DNA of 64,000 bases from Ectothiorhodospiraceae bacterium (lineage in GTDB: Bacteria; Pseudomonadota; Gammaproteobacteria; HK1): assembly GCA_024234875.1 (NCBI GenBank), contig JACKNM010000018.1, forward strand, positions 1 through 64,000. The letters are read 5' to 3'. Positions 43,628-52,550 of the stretch are shown here, piece by piece. Position numbers and translations under genes: made by a program. The notes below the pieces were generated by a model that was given only the letters and a program-made list of their open reading frames with translations, had not been told where the DNA came from and ran no database searches. Every line of letters begins with the position of its first letter. Positions within the stretch are counted from its first letter, which is position 1.

Positions 43628-44968
43628 ATGTCCGACTCGCACCCGCATCTTCGCCCCTTCGTCGTCGCCCGCGACCGGTTCACCGCCGGCGGTGACTCGC
43701 CCCGCGACTATCTCGAGCGCTGCCTCGAGCGCATCGCCGAGCGCGAGCCGACGGTGCACGCGTTCGTCGAGCTCGACATCGACATTGCCCGCGCCGCGGC
43801 CGAGGCGTCCACCGCTCGCTACCTGACCGGGCGTCCGCGCTCGCTGCTCGACGGTTGCCCGGTCGGGATCAAGGACATCATCGAGACCGCGGACTTTCCG
43901 ACCCAGATGAACAGTCCCTTCTATCAGGGCTGGCGCTCGGGTCGCGATGCCGCGTGCGTGCGCGCGCTGCGCCAGGCCGGGGCGATCGTGCTCGGCAAGA
44001 CCCAGACCACGGAGTTCGCCGTCGGCGCGGCATCGCCCTGCACCAATCCGCACGACGCCGCACGCACCCCCGGTGGCTCGTCGAGCGGCTCGGCGGCGGC
44101 GGTGGGATCGGGGATGCTACCGGTCGCGCTCGGCACCCAGACCGCGGGCTCGATCCTGCGCCCCGCGAGCTTCTGCGGCGCCTACGGATTCAAACCGACC
44201 CAGGGCCTGCTCTCGCTCGCCGGCGTGCACCCGCTGTCGCGCACGCTCGACACGCTCGGGCCGATCGCGGCGAGCCTCGAGGACGCCTGGGCGGTGACGC
44301 ACGCCATCTGGTCGGCGCTCGGCGGGGCCCGCGCCGAGCAAGAGGTGCCGGGCGACGGTACCCTCCCCGAGCCTCGCCGCCCGCGGCGCCTCGCGGTGCT
44401 GCGCACCGACGGCTGGGCGAGCCTCGACGCGGCGAGCATCGAGGCGTTCGAGGCCTGGATCGATGGGCTTCGCGCACGCGGCGTCGAGGTGGTGGATGCC
44501 GGTGGCGACGCCGCCGTCGGGGCCTTGGATTCCGCGCTGGTCGGGGTCAACGACCTCAACCTCGACATCATCCGCTTCGAGATTCGCTACCCGATGACCC
44601 TGTACCGGGATCTCGACCCGAACGGATTCGGCGAGCGCCTGCGCGGCCTGCTCGCCGAGGGTGACGCCTACGACGCGGAGCGCCATCGCGCCTCGCTCGC
44701 GGCGCGCGATCGGTTGCGCGCGCGGGTGGCGGGGCTCGCCGGGCACGTGGACGGATTCTTGAGCCTCGCCTCCACCGGCCCGGCGCCGGTCGGGCTCGAC
44801 TTCACCGGCGACCGCACCTTCCTCGCGCCGTGGTCGGTGGTCGGGGGACCGGCGTTCAGCCTGCCGCTACTCGAGGTCGACGGCCTCCCGGTCGGCGTCC
44901 AACTCATGGGCTTCGACGCCGCCGACGCCGCGCTCGCGGCCACCGCGCGCTGGATCACCGCGGGCTGA
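43628..44968 (+). CDS. Amidase (amidase signature family)
   Basis: Serine-dependent amide hydrolase of 446 residues. The Ser-cisSer-Lys triad is visible: Lys in GCPVGIKDIIE, cis-Ser in TPGGSSSGSAAAVGSGM and nucleophile Ser in GTQTAGSILRPASFCGAYG. The C-terminal segment FLAPWSVVGGPAFSLPLLEV and LPVGVQLMG is also typical. Close relatives include aspartyl/glutamyl-tRNA amidotransferase subunit A, but the length, context and lack of gatB/gatC nearby favour a catabolic amidase. It follows the amidohydrolase by 20 bases. A palindromic repeat lies 24 bases beyond its stop. Confidence 0.9.
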   Translation: MSDSHPHLRPFVVARDRFTAGGDSPRDYLERCLERIAEREPTVHAFVELDIDIARAAAEASTARYLTGRPRSLLDGCPVGIKDIIETADFPTQMNSPFYQGWRSGRDAACVRALRQAGAIVLGKTQTTEFAVGAASPCTNPHDAARTPGGSSSGSAAAVGSGMLPVALGTQTAGSILRPASFCGAYGFKPTQGLLSLAGVHPLSRTLDTLGPIAASLEDAWAVTHAIWSALGGARAEQEVPGDGTLPEPRRPRRLAVLRTDGWASLDAASIEAFEAWIDGLRARGVEVVDAGGDAAVGALDSALVGVNDLNLDIIRFEIRYPMTLYRDLDPNGFGERLRGLLAEGDAYDAERHRASLAARDRLRARVAGLAGHVDGFLSLASTGPAPVGLDFTGDRTFLAPWSVVGGPAFSLPLLEVDGLPVGVQLMGFDAADAALAATARWITAG

Positions 44969-44991
44969 GGGGGGCGGCTGCGCATGCGCGA

Positions 44992-45027
44992 GGGGACAGG
45001 CACCGCCTGGCGGCGGAGCCAGTCCCC
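44992..45027. repeat. Interspersed imperfect palindrome, copy 4
   Basis: GGGGACAGGCACCGCC and GGCGGAGCCAGTCCCC arms make the best-preserved copy of the element. It sits between the convergent amidase and TSP3-repeat genes. Confidence 0.8.
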
Positions 45028-45071
45028 GGTCGCCCCTGCCGGGACAGAGGTGACTCGGGCTCGGGGACTCG

Positions 45072-46370
45072 TCAGAAGCAGACCTGCAGGATCCGTCCCG
45101 ACGACGGTACCGGGATGAGATAGCAGTACTCGCGGTCGTCGTAGCCGTCGCAGAGGTCACCCGCGCCGTCCCCGTCCGCATCGAGCTGGGCGGCGTTCAC
45201 CACCAGCGGACAGTTGTCGGCATCGTCGTCCACCCCGTCGCCGTCGTCGTCGGGGTCGCAGGCGTCGCCGAGACCGTCGCCGTCGAGATTGGCCTGGTCG
45301 GCGTTCGCGACCAGCGGGCAGTTGTCGGCGCCGTCGGTGACGTCGTCACCATCGTCGTCGGGATCACACGCATCGCCGAGGCCGTCGGTGTCGGTGTCGA
45401 GCTGATCGGCATTGGCGACGAAGGGGCAGTTGTCGGCGCCGTCGTTCACGTCGTCGCCGTCGTCGTCTGGATCGTCGATGTTCGCAAGCCCGTCGTCGTC
45501 CGGGTCTGCCTGCTCGACGGCGGTGACCTCGGCCTCGGCGGCGGTGAGTTGGGCGTCGATCGCGTCGAGCGCCAGGTTGATGGCGTCGAGACTCGCGAGC
45601 GTGGCGGTGTAGGGCTGATAGCCGTCGAGCGTCTGCTTGATGAGCGCGTCGGTGGCGGCGATGCCCTCGGCGAGGTTGACGATGCGCCGGGCGAGGGCGG
45701 CCTTGCCCACCGAGACCGCATCGGCCATGCGGTCACTGTCGGCGCCGATGGTGACGCTGTTTCGCTCGGCGACGGTCTCGAGCGCGCTCGCGCGACCGAG
45801 GCGCAGCACCGGCCGGACCGTGTACGTCGTCTGCTCGACGCAGACGTACCCCGGCAGATTCGCATCGAACTGCGGAAACAGCGCCGGTTCCCCTGCCGGC
45901 GTCGTGCCGATGACCCGGTTGCGCTGCCAGGGATCCGGGTTGTCACAGTCGTAGAGCGGCGCCGTGCCGTCGCTCAGCAAGACGGTGTCCTTGACCAGCG
46001 ACTTCGGTCCGAGCTGGAAGTACGACACGCCCCCATTGGTCGACGCGTTCGCCTCGACGTTCCAGCTCTGCCCGAGGACATCGGCGGCGCTGGTGTCGAG
46101 GAATCGGATCCGGGTGTTGTTCTCCTTGAGCTGGAGGGTGACTCCGAGCTCGTCCTCGACGGTGCGCCGGAACGACTCCCCATTCGCGCAGTCGAATCCC
46201 ACACACTGCGAGCCGACGATGACGAGGTCGTCCTCGACCAGGATGTCGGCCTGCACCGAGCCGCCGCCGGCCACAGTGAGCACGACTGCGCCGACCAGCG
46301 TGAGCAAGGGATCGGCGAGGCGCCCGGCGCGTCGGGTCGATGTCCTCCCGCTACGGCCCTGGACCACCAC
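45072..46370 (-). CDS. Exported protein with thrombospondin type 3 (calcium-binding) repeats
   Basis: Predicted secreted or surface protein of 432 residues. A signal peptide ends near residue 42 (LTLVGAVVLTVAGGGSVQA). The N-terminal domain (about 43-130) starts ILVEDDLVIVGSQCVGFDC and shares its layout with the neighbouring 204-residue protein. A middle segment has ALARRIVNLAEGIAATDALI, like the YadA-type neck motif. From about residue 295 come tandem TSP3 repeats (DPDDDGDDV, ADNCP, LDTDTDGLGDACDP and so on) that should bind calcium. The end (CYLIPVPSSGRILQVCF) has no recognised sorting signal. It lies three bases after the upstream gene in an operon. Function unknown, possibly adhesion. Confidence 0.8.
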   Translation of the reverse strand: MVVQGRSGRTSTRRAGRLADPLLTLVGAVVLTVAGGGSVQADILVEDDLVIVGSQCVGFDCANGESFRRTVEDELGVTLQLKENNTRIRFLDTSAADVLGQSWNVEANASTNGGVSYFQLGPKSLVKDTVLLSDGTAPLYDCDNPDPWQRNRVIGTTPAGEPALFPQFDANLPGYVCVEQTTYTVRPVLRLGRASALETVAERNSVTIGADSDRMADAVSVGKAALARRIVNLAEGIAATDALIKQTLDGYQPYTATLASLDAINLALDAIDAQLTAAEAEVTAVEQADPDDDGLANIDDPDDDGDDVNDGADNCPFVANADQLDTDTDGLGDACDPDDDGDDVTDGADNCPLVANADQANLDGDGLGDACDPDDDGDGVDDDADNCPLVVNAAQLDADGDGAGDLCDGYDDREYCYLIPVPSSGRILQVCF

Positions 46371-46373
46371 CGG

Positions 46374-46988
46374 CTACTGACCCAGGTTGCCGACGCGCAC
46401 GAGCAGTGCGTCGACCCGAGCGGTGAGTGTGTCGAGCCGGTCGCCGAGGGTCACGATGGCAGCGTCGACGGTCACCTTGTCGGCGGCGACCGAGGCCTCG
46501 AGGGTCTGGAACTGACCAACGGTCGCGGCGTCGCTCGCTGCCACACCGTCGGCGACGTTCACGATCCGTCGCTCGGTCCCGCTCGCACCCACCGAGATGG
46601 CGCCGCTGACGAGCTCGGCACTCGCCCCCAGCGCGACCCCACCATCGGCCGCCGGCTCGAGCCGCATCACGTCGATGCCGGCGGTCATGTCACGGATGTA
46701 GAAGGTCGACGCCGCCTCCTCGGTCGGGCTGACGACGCCGATCGCCCAGTCGTTGCTCGGAAAGGCGCTCGTGGAGCTGGTGTCGTCGAACAGGATTCGC
46801 GGGTCGGCGGTCTTCAGACGTAGGGTGTCGGCGTCGAAGTCCTCGCCGTCGGCGCAGTCGACACCGGCACAGACGGAGCCCGCCACGATCTGGTCGTCGG
46901 CGACCACCGAGTCCGCGAGCGCGGCCCCTCCCGACAGCACGAGCAGCGCACTGCCCAGCCAACTTGCGACGATGGTTCCCCGATTCAT
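46374..46988 (-). CDS. Exported protein related to the TSP3-repeat neighbour
   Basis: A 204-residue predicted periplasmic or surface protein. A signal peptide ends near residue 25 (LVLSGGAALA). The N-terminal domain starts SVVADDQIVAGSVCAGVDCADGE and includes LRLKTADPRILFDDTSS, closely parallel to the neighbour. A segment ASGTERRIVNVADGVAASDA resembles the head-insertion/neck motif of trimeric autotransporters (RQIxNVAAGxxxTDAVNV). The C-terminus is a short coiled coil (LGDRLDTLTARVDALLVRV). No membrane anchor of the YadA type is present. It is first in a two-gene unit with the TSP3-repeat protein. Function unknown. Confidence 0.75.
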   Translation of the reverse strand: MNRGTIVASWLGSALLVLSGGAALADSVVADDQIVAGSVCAGVDCADGEDFDADTLRLKTADPRILFDDTSSTSAFPSNDWAIGVVSPTEEAASTFYIRDMTAGIDVMRLEPAADGGVALGASAELVSGAISVGASGTERRIVNVADGVAASDAATVGQFQTLEASVAADKVTVDAAIVTLGDRLDTLTARVDALLVRVGNLGQ

Positions 46989-47140
46989 GCCCTGCTCCTC
47001 GTGCCGTGCCGCACCCCGCCGCCCGAGGACGCCGAGGGTCGAGCACGATGACGGGCCGCCCGGAGTGGGCAGCGCTGACCAACGACGGGTATCGGCCGTC
47101 GCGTCGGGAGCTTGAGGGGTGGGTCGAGGCGGCGCCGGCG

Positions 47141-48103
47141 CTACCAGCGGTCGGCGGGATCCTCGCGACGGGCGAACATCGGCTCGCCGGGGACGTCGAG
47201 CCGGGCCCGCAGCACGGTGCCGGTCTCGGACTCGGTGATGTAGAGGTCGCGGCCGTCCGCGCCGCCGTAGGCACAGTTGGTGGTGGTGAGCCCGGTGCAG
47301 GAGCGGATGCGGGCGAGCGGCTCCCCGAGGCGGGAGAAGAGCCACACCGAGCCCATGCCGGCGTGGCACACGGCGAGGTTGCCGTCGCGGTCGACCGCCA
47401 TCCCGTCCGGCCCACCGAGCCCGCCGGAGAGCTGGACGAAGACCCCGACCTTCGACGGCGAGCCGTCGGGCATGATCGGCACCCGCCAGACGTTGTTCAT
47501 GCGCGTCACCGCGACATAGAGGATGGTCTCGGCCGGATTCATCACCAGCCCGTTCGGGCTCGGCACCGTGCCGACGAGCTGCTCCAGACGCACCGGCCGA
47601 TCGTCGAGGGCATCGGCCGGCACGCGGTACACCCGCCCGGTCGGGTCGTGCATTCCGGTCTGGCCCTGGTCGGTGAAGTAGAGGTCGCCGTTGGAGGCGA
47701 AGAACAGATCGTTGACGCCCTTGAAGCCCTCGGTGTTGCGGTGGCCGACAACCGTGGTGACCTCACCGCTCACCGGGTCGACACGGACGATGCCGCGACG
47801 ATAGTCGGTGACGAAGATGCGCCCGTCGCGATGGATCTTGAGCCCGTTCGGCCAACCGTCGTACTCGGCGACCACCGTGAAATCGCCACTCGGCGAGACC
47901 TTCAGGATTCGCCCGTAAGCGATGTCGACCAGCCAGAGGTTGCCCTCGCGATCGAACGACGGACCTTCCAGGAAGCAGTCCACGGGCTCGCCGCGCTTGT
48001 TCGACTCGCCCCACTCGCAGCGCTGGCCGCGCCGGCGGAGGTCGTCCGGCACGCTGGCGAAGACCTCGGTGGCGACATCGGGCGGGGGTGCGAACAGGCT
48101 CAT
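47141..48103 (-). CDS. SMP-30/gluconolactonase/LRE family protein
   Basis: Six-bladed beta-propeller hydrolase of 320 residues with metal-site motifs in order: CFLEGPSFDREGNLWLVD (first Glu), NGLKIHRDGRIFVTDYRRG, GVNDLFFASNGDLYFTD (Asn), PSPNGLVMNPAET and GGPDGMAVDRDGNLAV (Asp). These proteins are lactonases of sugars or related compounds. It is encoded 35 bases after a creatinase-like gene on the same strand, suggesting a shared catabolic operon with the TPP enzyme at 49302. The natural lactone substrate is not predictable. Confidence 0.9.
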   Translation of the reverse strand: MSLFAPPPDVATEVFASVPDDLRRRGQRCEWGESNKRGEPVDCFLEGPSFDREGNLWLVDIAYGRILKVSPSGDFTVVAEYDGWPNGLKIHRDGRIFVTDYRRGIVRVDPVSGEVTTVVGHRNTEGFKGVNDLFFASNGDLYFTDQGQTGMHDPTGRVYRVPADALDDRPVRLEQLVGTVPSPNGLVMNPAETILYVAVTRMNNVWRVPIMPDGSPSKVGVFVQLSGGLGGPDGMAVDRDGNLAVCHAGMGSVWLFSRLGEPLARIRSCTGLTTTNCAYGGADGRDLYITESETGTVLRARLDVPGEPMFARREDPADRW

Positions 48104-48138
48104 CGGGCGTTGCTCCTCGCCGCGGGTGGTGGCGTCGA

Positions 48139-49290
48139 TCAGACCGCGATCAGGTCGAGCGGCAAACGGGTCAGCGACTCGGCCCCGCTGTCAGTGAGCA
48201 ACACCGTGTTGCCGAGCCCCATCGCGAGCCCGCTGCGCTTGTCGCCGAGCATCACGTGGGGAAAGAACACCATGCCCGGGCGCATCACCAGCGGGTTGCC
48301 CTCGTAGATCATCGGCGGCACGTCCATCCAGCTCGGGCGATAGGTCGCACCGAGCGAGTAGCCGCACGCCGCGTAGCGCTCGCTCGCGTAGCCGGCCTCG
48401 TCGAGCAGGCGGCGATGGACCGCGTCGACGCGCCCGAGCGGCTCGCCCGGCACGAAGGCCGCGAGCACGGCGTCGGTCGTTCGACGCACCACGTCGTACA
48501 TCGCACGCTGCTCGGCGCTCGGCTCACCGACCACGATCACGCGCTCGATGCAGCAGTTGTAGCGGTGAAAGGTCCCGGCGAGCTCGACCATCACCTGGTC
48601 GCTGGCGTCGAGCCGCCGCGGCCCGCCGACACCACGACCGTAGATCGCGCGGCGCCCGGAGTTGACCAGCGGGCCGGCCGGCGGCATGTCACCACCGCCC
48701 TCGAGCATCGCGCGCAGGCAGGCCGCGGTGAGCGTGCTGTCGAGCACACCGGGGCGAGCGGCCTCGACGATCGCCTCCACCGCCGCGTCGGCGAGCTCGC
48801 CCGCCTTGCGGATCAGCGCGATCTCGGCCGGTGACTTCACCAGGCGCAGGGCACGCACGACGTCCGATGCGTCGACCAGCTCGCACCAGCCGCCGAGCGC
48901 GCGCTCGACCATCCGATAGCTCGCGCCGGTGAGCCCGTAGTTGTCGGTCTCGATGCCGACGCGCGCGCCGGCCAGCCCCTTCTCCTCGAGGATCGCGCGC
49001 AAGGAGCGCGCCGGGTCCGCGTCCTCGGCGTTCAGCCACACCCGCACGTCCTCGATGGTCGAGGTGTCACGCGCCTGGGCGACGTCGGGGCGGCGGCAGA
49101 GCAGCGTGGTCGGCCCCTCGTCCGCGGTCAGCACCGCGCACTGGAAGAAGACGTAGCCACCGCCGTCGTAGCCGAACAGGTAGTAGTGGCTCTCCTGCGC
49201 GAACACGAGCAGCGCCGCGAGATCCTCGCGCCGCAGCCGCTCGCGCGCGGCGGCGACACGCGCCGCGTACTCCGAGGCCTCGAAGATCAC
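48139..49290 (-). CDS. M24-fold protein, creatinase/ectoine hydrolase-like (no metal ligands)
   Basis: A pita-bread-fold enzyme of 383 residues. The N-terminal creatinase domain (about 10-140) includes HYYLFGYDGGGYVFFQ. The catalytic M24 domain follows. At the positions of the two metal-binding aspartates it has VELAGTFHRYNCCIER, the metal histidine region reads GYSLGATYRPSW, and neither metal glutamate is conserved. This pattern resembles creatinase and ectoine hydrolase (DoeA/EutD) rather than Xaa-Pro aminopeptidase. A GTG start at 49290 is supported by AGGAGG. It lies 11 bases after a TPP-enzyme gene. A role in opening a cyclic amidine or similar compound is plausible. Confidence 0.82.
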   Translation of the reverse strand: MIFEASEYAARVAAARERLRREDLAALLVFAQESHYYLFGYDGGGYVFFQCAVLTADEGPTTLLCRRPDVAQARDTSTIEDVRVWLNAEDADPARSLRAILEEKGLAGARVGIETDNYGLTGASYRMVERALGGWCELVDASDVVRALRLVKSPAEIALIRKAGELADAAVEAIVEAARPGVLDSTLTAACLRAMLEGGGDMPPAGPLVNSGRRAIYGRGVGGPRRLDASDQVMVELAGTFHRYNCCIERVIVVGEPSAEQRAMYDVVRRTTDAVLAAFVPGEPLGRVDAVHRRLLDEAGYASERYAACGYSLGATYRPSWMDVPPMIYEGNPLVMRPGMVFFPHVMLGDKRSGLAMGLGNTVLLTDSGAESLTRLPLDLIAV

Positions 49291-49301
49291 CGACCCGCCT
49301 C

Positions 49302-50849
49302 CTACAGCATCACCTCGACCAGGTTCGGCCCGCCCGAGGCGAGCCCGGCGCGCATCGCGCGCGCGAGCTCGCTGGTCGAGGTGACCCGCGTGGCGGCGAC
49401 ACCCATGCCGCGCGCGATGGAGACGAAGTCGAGATCCGGACGCCCGATCTCGAGCATGTCCAGCGCCTTGCGCCCGGGGTTGCTCGCACCGACGTTGTGC
49501 AGCTCGTGCTTCAGGCTGCCGTAGGCGCGGTTGGAGAACAGCAGCGTGGTGATGTCGAGCCCCTCGCGGGCCTGGGTCCACAGCGCCTGGATGGTGTACA
49601 TGGCGCTGCCGTCGGCCTGCAGCGCGAGCACCTTGCGGTCCGGGCAGGCGACGGCGGCGCCCGTCGCGAGCGGCAGGCCGATGCCGATCGACCCGCCGCA
49701 GATCGCGAGCCAGTCGTGGGGTGGCGCCCCCAAGGTGTACGGGTGCAGGCCACGCCCGGTGCTGATCGCCTCGTCGGTCACCACCGCGTTCTCCGGCATC
49801 AGCGCGCCGATGGTCGCGCACACGGTCTCCACCGAGAGCCGCTCGTCGGTCGGCACCGACGGCCGCTCGAGCGCCTGGAACGCCGGCCTCGCGCCGCTCG
49901 CGCCGAGCGCGTCGACCAGGGCCTCGAGCGCGTGCATGCAGTCCTCGTGGGCCTCGGCCAGGCTGTGCACCTCGCAGCCCTTCGGCCACAGCTCGCTCGG
50001 CTTGCCCGGGTAGGCGAAGAAGGCGACCGGCGGCTTGGCACCGACGAGGACGATGTGGCGCACGTCGGCGAAGGTCGCGAGCGCCTGGTCGACCGGATAC
50101 GGCACGCGCTCGACCGTGACCCGCCCGGCGCCGCGCGCGATGCGCTTGTTGGCCATCTGCGCCATCAGCCGCGTGCCGGTCGAGGCCGCGACCTTGCCCG
50201 CCAGCGCGAGCCCGTCCTCGTGCAGCACACGCCCGGTCATCAGCAGCACCGTCGGCTGACCCGAGCGCAGCGCGTCGACCGCCGCCCGCACCCGGGAATC
50301 GTCGACCTGCGGCGCGGGTGGCACCGGCACCGGCTCGGCCGCTCCGGTGCCCTCCTCCCAGGCGGTGTCGGCCGGCAGGATCAGCGTCGCCACCTGCCCC
50401 GGCGCGGTGCGGGCCGCCGCCACCGCCTCGGCGCCGTCGCGCGCCACCTCGCGCGCGCTGGTCGAGGTCTTGACCCACGCCGACACCGGGCGCGCGATGC
50501 CCTCGATGTCGGCGGTGAGCGGCGCGTCGTGCGCGAGGTGTCGCACCGCGTGCTCGCCGACGATATTGACCACCGGGGTCTGCGCCTTGCGCGCGTTGTG
50601 CAGGTTCGCGAGCCCGTTGCCGAGCCCCGGGCCGAGGTGCAGCAGCGTGCCGGCGGGACGCCCGGCCATGCGCGCGTAGCCGTCGGCGGCCCCGGTCACC
50701 ACCCCCTCGAACAGGCCGAGCACGCAGCGCATCCCCTCCACCCGGTCGAGCGCGGCGACGAAGTGCATCTCCGAGGTGCCGGGATTGGTGAAGCAGACAT
50801 CGACCCCCGACCGCAGCAGGGTCCGGGCCAGGCTCTCGGCACCGTTCAT
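49302..50849 (-). CDS. Thiamine-diphosphate-dependent enzyme, acetolactate synthase/benzoylformate decarboxylase-like
   Basis: A 515-residue TPP enzyme. The N-terminal pyrimidine-binding domain has VDVCFTNPGTSEMHFVAAL and the activating Glu in CVLGLFEGVVTGAADGYARM. The C-terminal PP domain has LQADGSAMYTIQALWTQA and the following SNRAYGSLKHE, the GDG-(x)n-N metal motif with ADG instead of GDG. Bacterial annotations call such proteins acetolactate synthase large subunit, but no regulatory subunit or ilv gene is near, and the neighbours are catabolic. It starts an apparent minus-strand operon with the M24 and SMP-30 genes. The true donor keto acid is unknown. Confidence 0.88.
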   Translation of the reverse strand: MNGAESLARTLLRSGVDVCFTNPGTSEMHFVAALDRVEGMRCVLGLFEGVVTGAADGYARMAGRPAGTLLHLGPGLGNGLANLHNARKAQTPVVNIVGEHAVRHLAHDAPLTADIEGIARPVSAWVKTSTSAREVARDGAEAVAAARTAPGQVATLILPADTAWEEGTGAAEPVPVPPAPQVDDSRVRAAVDALRSGQPTVLLMTGRVLHEDGLALAGKVAASTGTRLMAQMANKRIARGAGRVTVERVPYPVDQALATFADVRHIVLVGAKPPVAFFAYPGKPSELWPKGCEVHSLAEAHEDCMHALEALVDALGASGARPAFQALERPSVPTDERLSVETVCATIGALMPENAVVTDEAISTGRGLHPYTLGAPPHDWLAICGGSIGIGLPLATGAAVACPDRKVLALQADGSAMYTIQALWTQAREGLDITTLLFSNRAYGSLKHELHNVGASNPGRKALDMLEIGRPDLDFVSIARGMGVAATRVTSTSELARAMRAGLASGGPNLVEVML

Positions 50850-50933
50850 CGCAGGCTCTCCAGGTGGTGAAGTCGCGGATTCTACAGACGATGCGGGCCC
50901 GGATCGCGGCCGGGCTCGGGGCTTCCGTGAGGA

Positions 50934-51866
50934 TCAAATCCCGGCTGGTTCTCCACCGTAGCGTGTGGTCAGCTCGCCCTCGGTGAGGAAACGCCGCTCG
51001 AGATCGGCCACCGCATCGTCACCGACCAGGGCCTGGATCTCGTCGATACCGACGAGCAGGTCCGGCCGGTCGACCACCTCGCCGGTGGTCATCGTCTGGT
51101 GGAGGAGCGCGAGCGACTCTCGCATCGCCCGAATCGCGGCCGCAGGAAGCATTCGGGGGACCGAGACCCGAGCCACCCCCATCGTCTGGAGGCGAGGAAT
51201 CGGGATCAGCGGCGTGGTCGGGCGAGACCGGATGGCGAAGCCGATGTTGATGCTGATGGGTATCCCGACCTCGTCGACGAAACGCTTGATCTGGTCCTCG
51301 TCGCGCACTGCGTCGGGGAAGATCATGTCGGCGCCGGCGGCCGCGTAGAGCTTCGCCCGCGCCACCGCCGCATCGATTCCCTCGACCGCCACCGCATCGG
51401 TGCGTGCGTTGATGATGAAGTCCGGGTCCCTGCGCGCTGCCACCGCTGCCTCGATCTTCTTCGCCATCTCCTGCGGCGAGACGAGGGCCTTGCCCGCGTA
51501 GTGACCGCAGCGCTTGGGGAACGTCTGGTCCTCGATGTTGATGCCGCTCACACCGGCTTCCTCGAAGTGCTGGACCGTCTGGAACACGGTGACCGCGCTA
51601 CCGTAGCCGGTGTCGGCATCGGCCATCAGCGGAATCGACAGCACGCGGGCGAGTTGACGGCAGGCGTCGACGTTCTCGAGCATCGACAGCACGCCGAGCG
51701 TCTCGGAGACGCCGAGCCGGGCATTGACGAGGCCCGCGCCGCTGGTCGACGCGCTGGAGAACCCCATCGCCTCGACCAGACGCGCGCTGTATCCGTCGTA
51801 GACGCCCGGCGACACCAGGATCGCAGGCGCCTCGATGAGCTCTCTGAGCCGACGTGTCCTCGACAT
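50934..51866 (-). CDS. Isocitrate lyase/PEP mutase family lyase
   Basis: TIM-barrel C-C lyase of 310 residues. It begins LRELIEAPAILVSPGVYDGYSARLVE, with SSASTSGAGL, ADADTGYGSAVTV (Mg-binding aspartates), GINIEDQTFPKRCGHYAGK (the KRCGH-type catalytic loop) and FIINARTDAVAVEGID. These match 2-methylisocitrate lyase, dimethylmalate lyase and oxaloacetate decarboxylase-like members. The ARTD and KRCGH motifs support true lyase activity. It is on the same strand as the TPP enzyme, 84 bases upstream of it. The substrate is presumably a branched hydroxy-dicarboxylate. Confidence 0.88.
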   Translation of the reverse strand: MSRTRRLRELIEAPAILVSPGVYDGYSARLVEAMGFSSASTSGAGLVNARLGVSETLGVLSMLENVDACRQLARVLSIPLMADADTGYGSAVTVFQTVQHFEEAGVSGINIEDQTFPKRCGHYAGKALVSPQEMAKKIEAAVAARRDPDFIINARTDAVAVEGIDAAVARAKLYAAAGADMIFPDAVRDEDQIKRFVDEVGIPISINIGFAIRSRPTTPLIPIPRLQTMGVARVSVPRMLPAAAIRAMRESLALLHQTMTTGEVVDRPDLLVGIDEIQALVGDDAVADLERRFLTEGELTTRYGGEPAGI

Positions 51867-51986
51867 CGCGTGCCTCCTCGGCCGAGCACGGGCGTGATGC
51901 CCACGTGACGGGCGATCATGGCACGTGCAAGATCCACCCTGCCAGGCCGCCCCTGGTGTCGAGCCGGCCCAACAGGAGTCTCTCCG

Positions 51987-52550
51987 ATGACCGACCCCAA
52001 GCCTCCGCTGGATCTGACCAGCCTGTTCCCCGCGATCGAACAGATCGCCGACCGGCGACTGCGTGAGCAGGTGGAGCAGGTATGGCAGGCGCTATGGGCG
52101 CAGTCGGAGTGGACGGACATCGAGGCGGTGCCCACCTCGGGCTCGATTCCCTACCCGACCGTGCCGCACAACCGCTGCATCCTCGACATCGCCCTCGCCA
52201 TCGCCGACGCATTCGAGCACCACCACCGCGTGCGTGTCGATCGCGACGTGCTCATCGCGGCGGCGATCCTCCAGGACGCGAGCAAGGTCGTGGAGTACCG
52301 ACCCGGTGAGGACGGGAAGGTCGAGCGAACCGAGCTCGGCCGATGCTATCCCCACGCCTACTGGGCCGCCCACCTCGCCAATCAGCACGGGATCCGTGAC
52401 GACGTGGTCCACATCATCATCACCCACACCCCCCAGGCGAGCCGCTTTCCCGACTCCATCGAGGGCAAGATCCTCTACTACGTGGATCAGCTCGACGTCA
52501 TCGCCATTCACGGCGACGACTGGAAGAAATCACTCCACATCACGCGTTGA
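51987..52550 (+). CDS. HD-domain protein, small, with degenerate HD motif
   Basis: A soluble 187-residue protein. Its helical core resembles HD phosphohydrolases: TVPHNRCILDIALAIADAF with the first histidine, then LIAAAILQDASKVVEY at the place of the HD doublet (here Gln-Asp instead of His-Asp), CYPHAYWAAHLANQHG and VVHIIITHTP. The changed first ligand may alter metal binding. The ATG at 51987 has AGGAG 13 bases upstream, which is a long spacing. It overlaps the convergent TRAP permease gene by 11 bases and is divergent from the lyase gene. Function unknown. Confidence 0.75.
   Translation: MTDPKPPLDLTSLFPAIEQIADRRLREQVEQVWQALWAQSEWTDIEAVPTSGSIPYPTVPHNRCILDIALAIADAFEHHHRVRVDRDVLIAAAILQDASKVVEYRPGEDGKVERTELGRCYPHAYWAAHLANQHGIRDDVVHIIITHTPQASRFPDSIEGKILYYVDQLDVIAIHGDDWKKSLHITR

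Noticed and set aside
45196..45480. Possible tandem DNA repeat (direct repeats with a GTCGTCGTCG-type pattern)
   Set aside because: The periodicity is explained by the encoded TSP3 calcium-binding repeats (runs of Asp codons).
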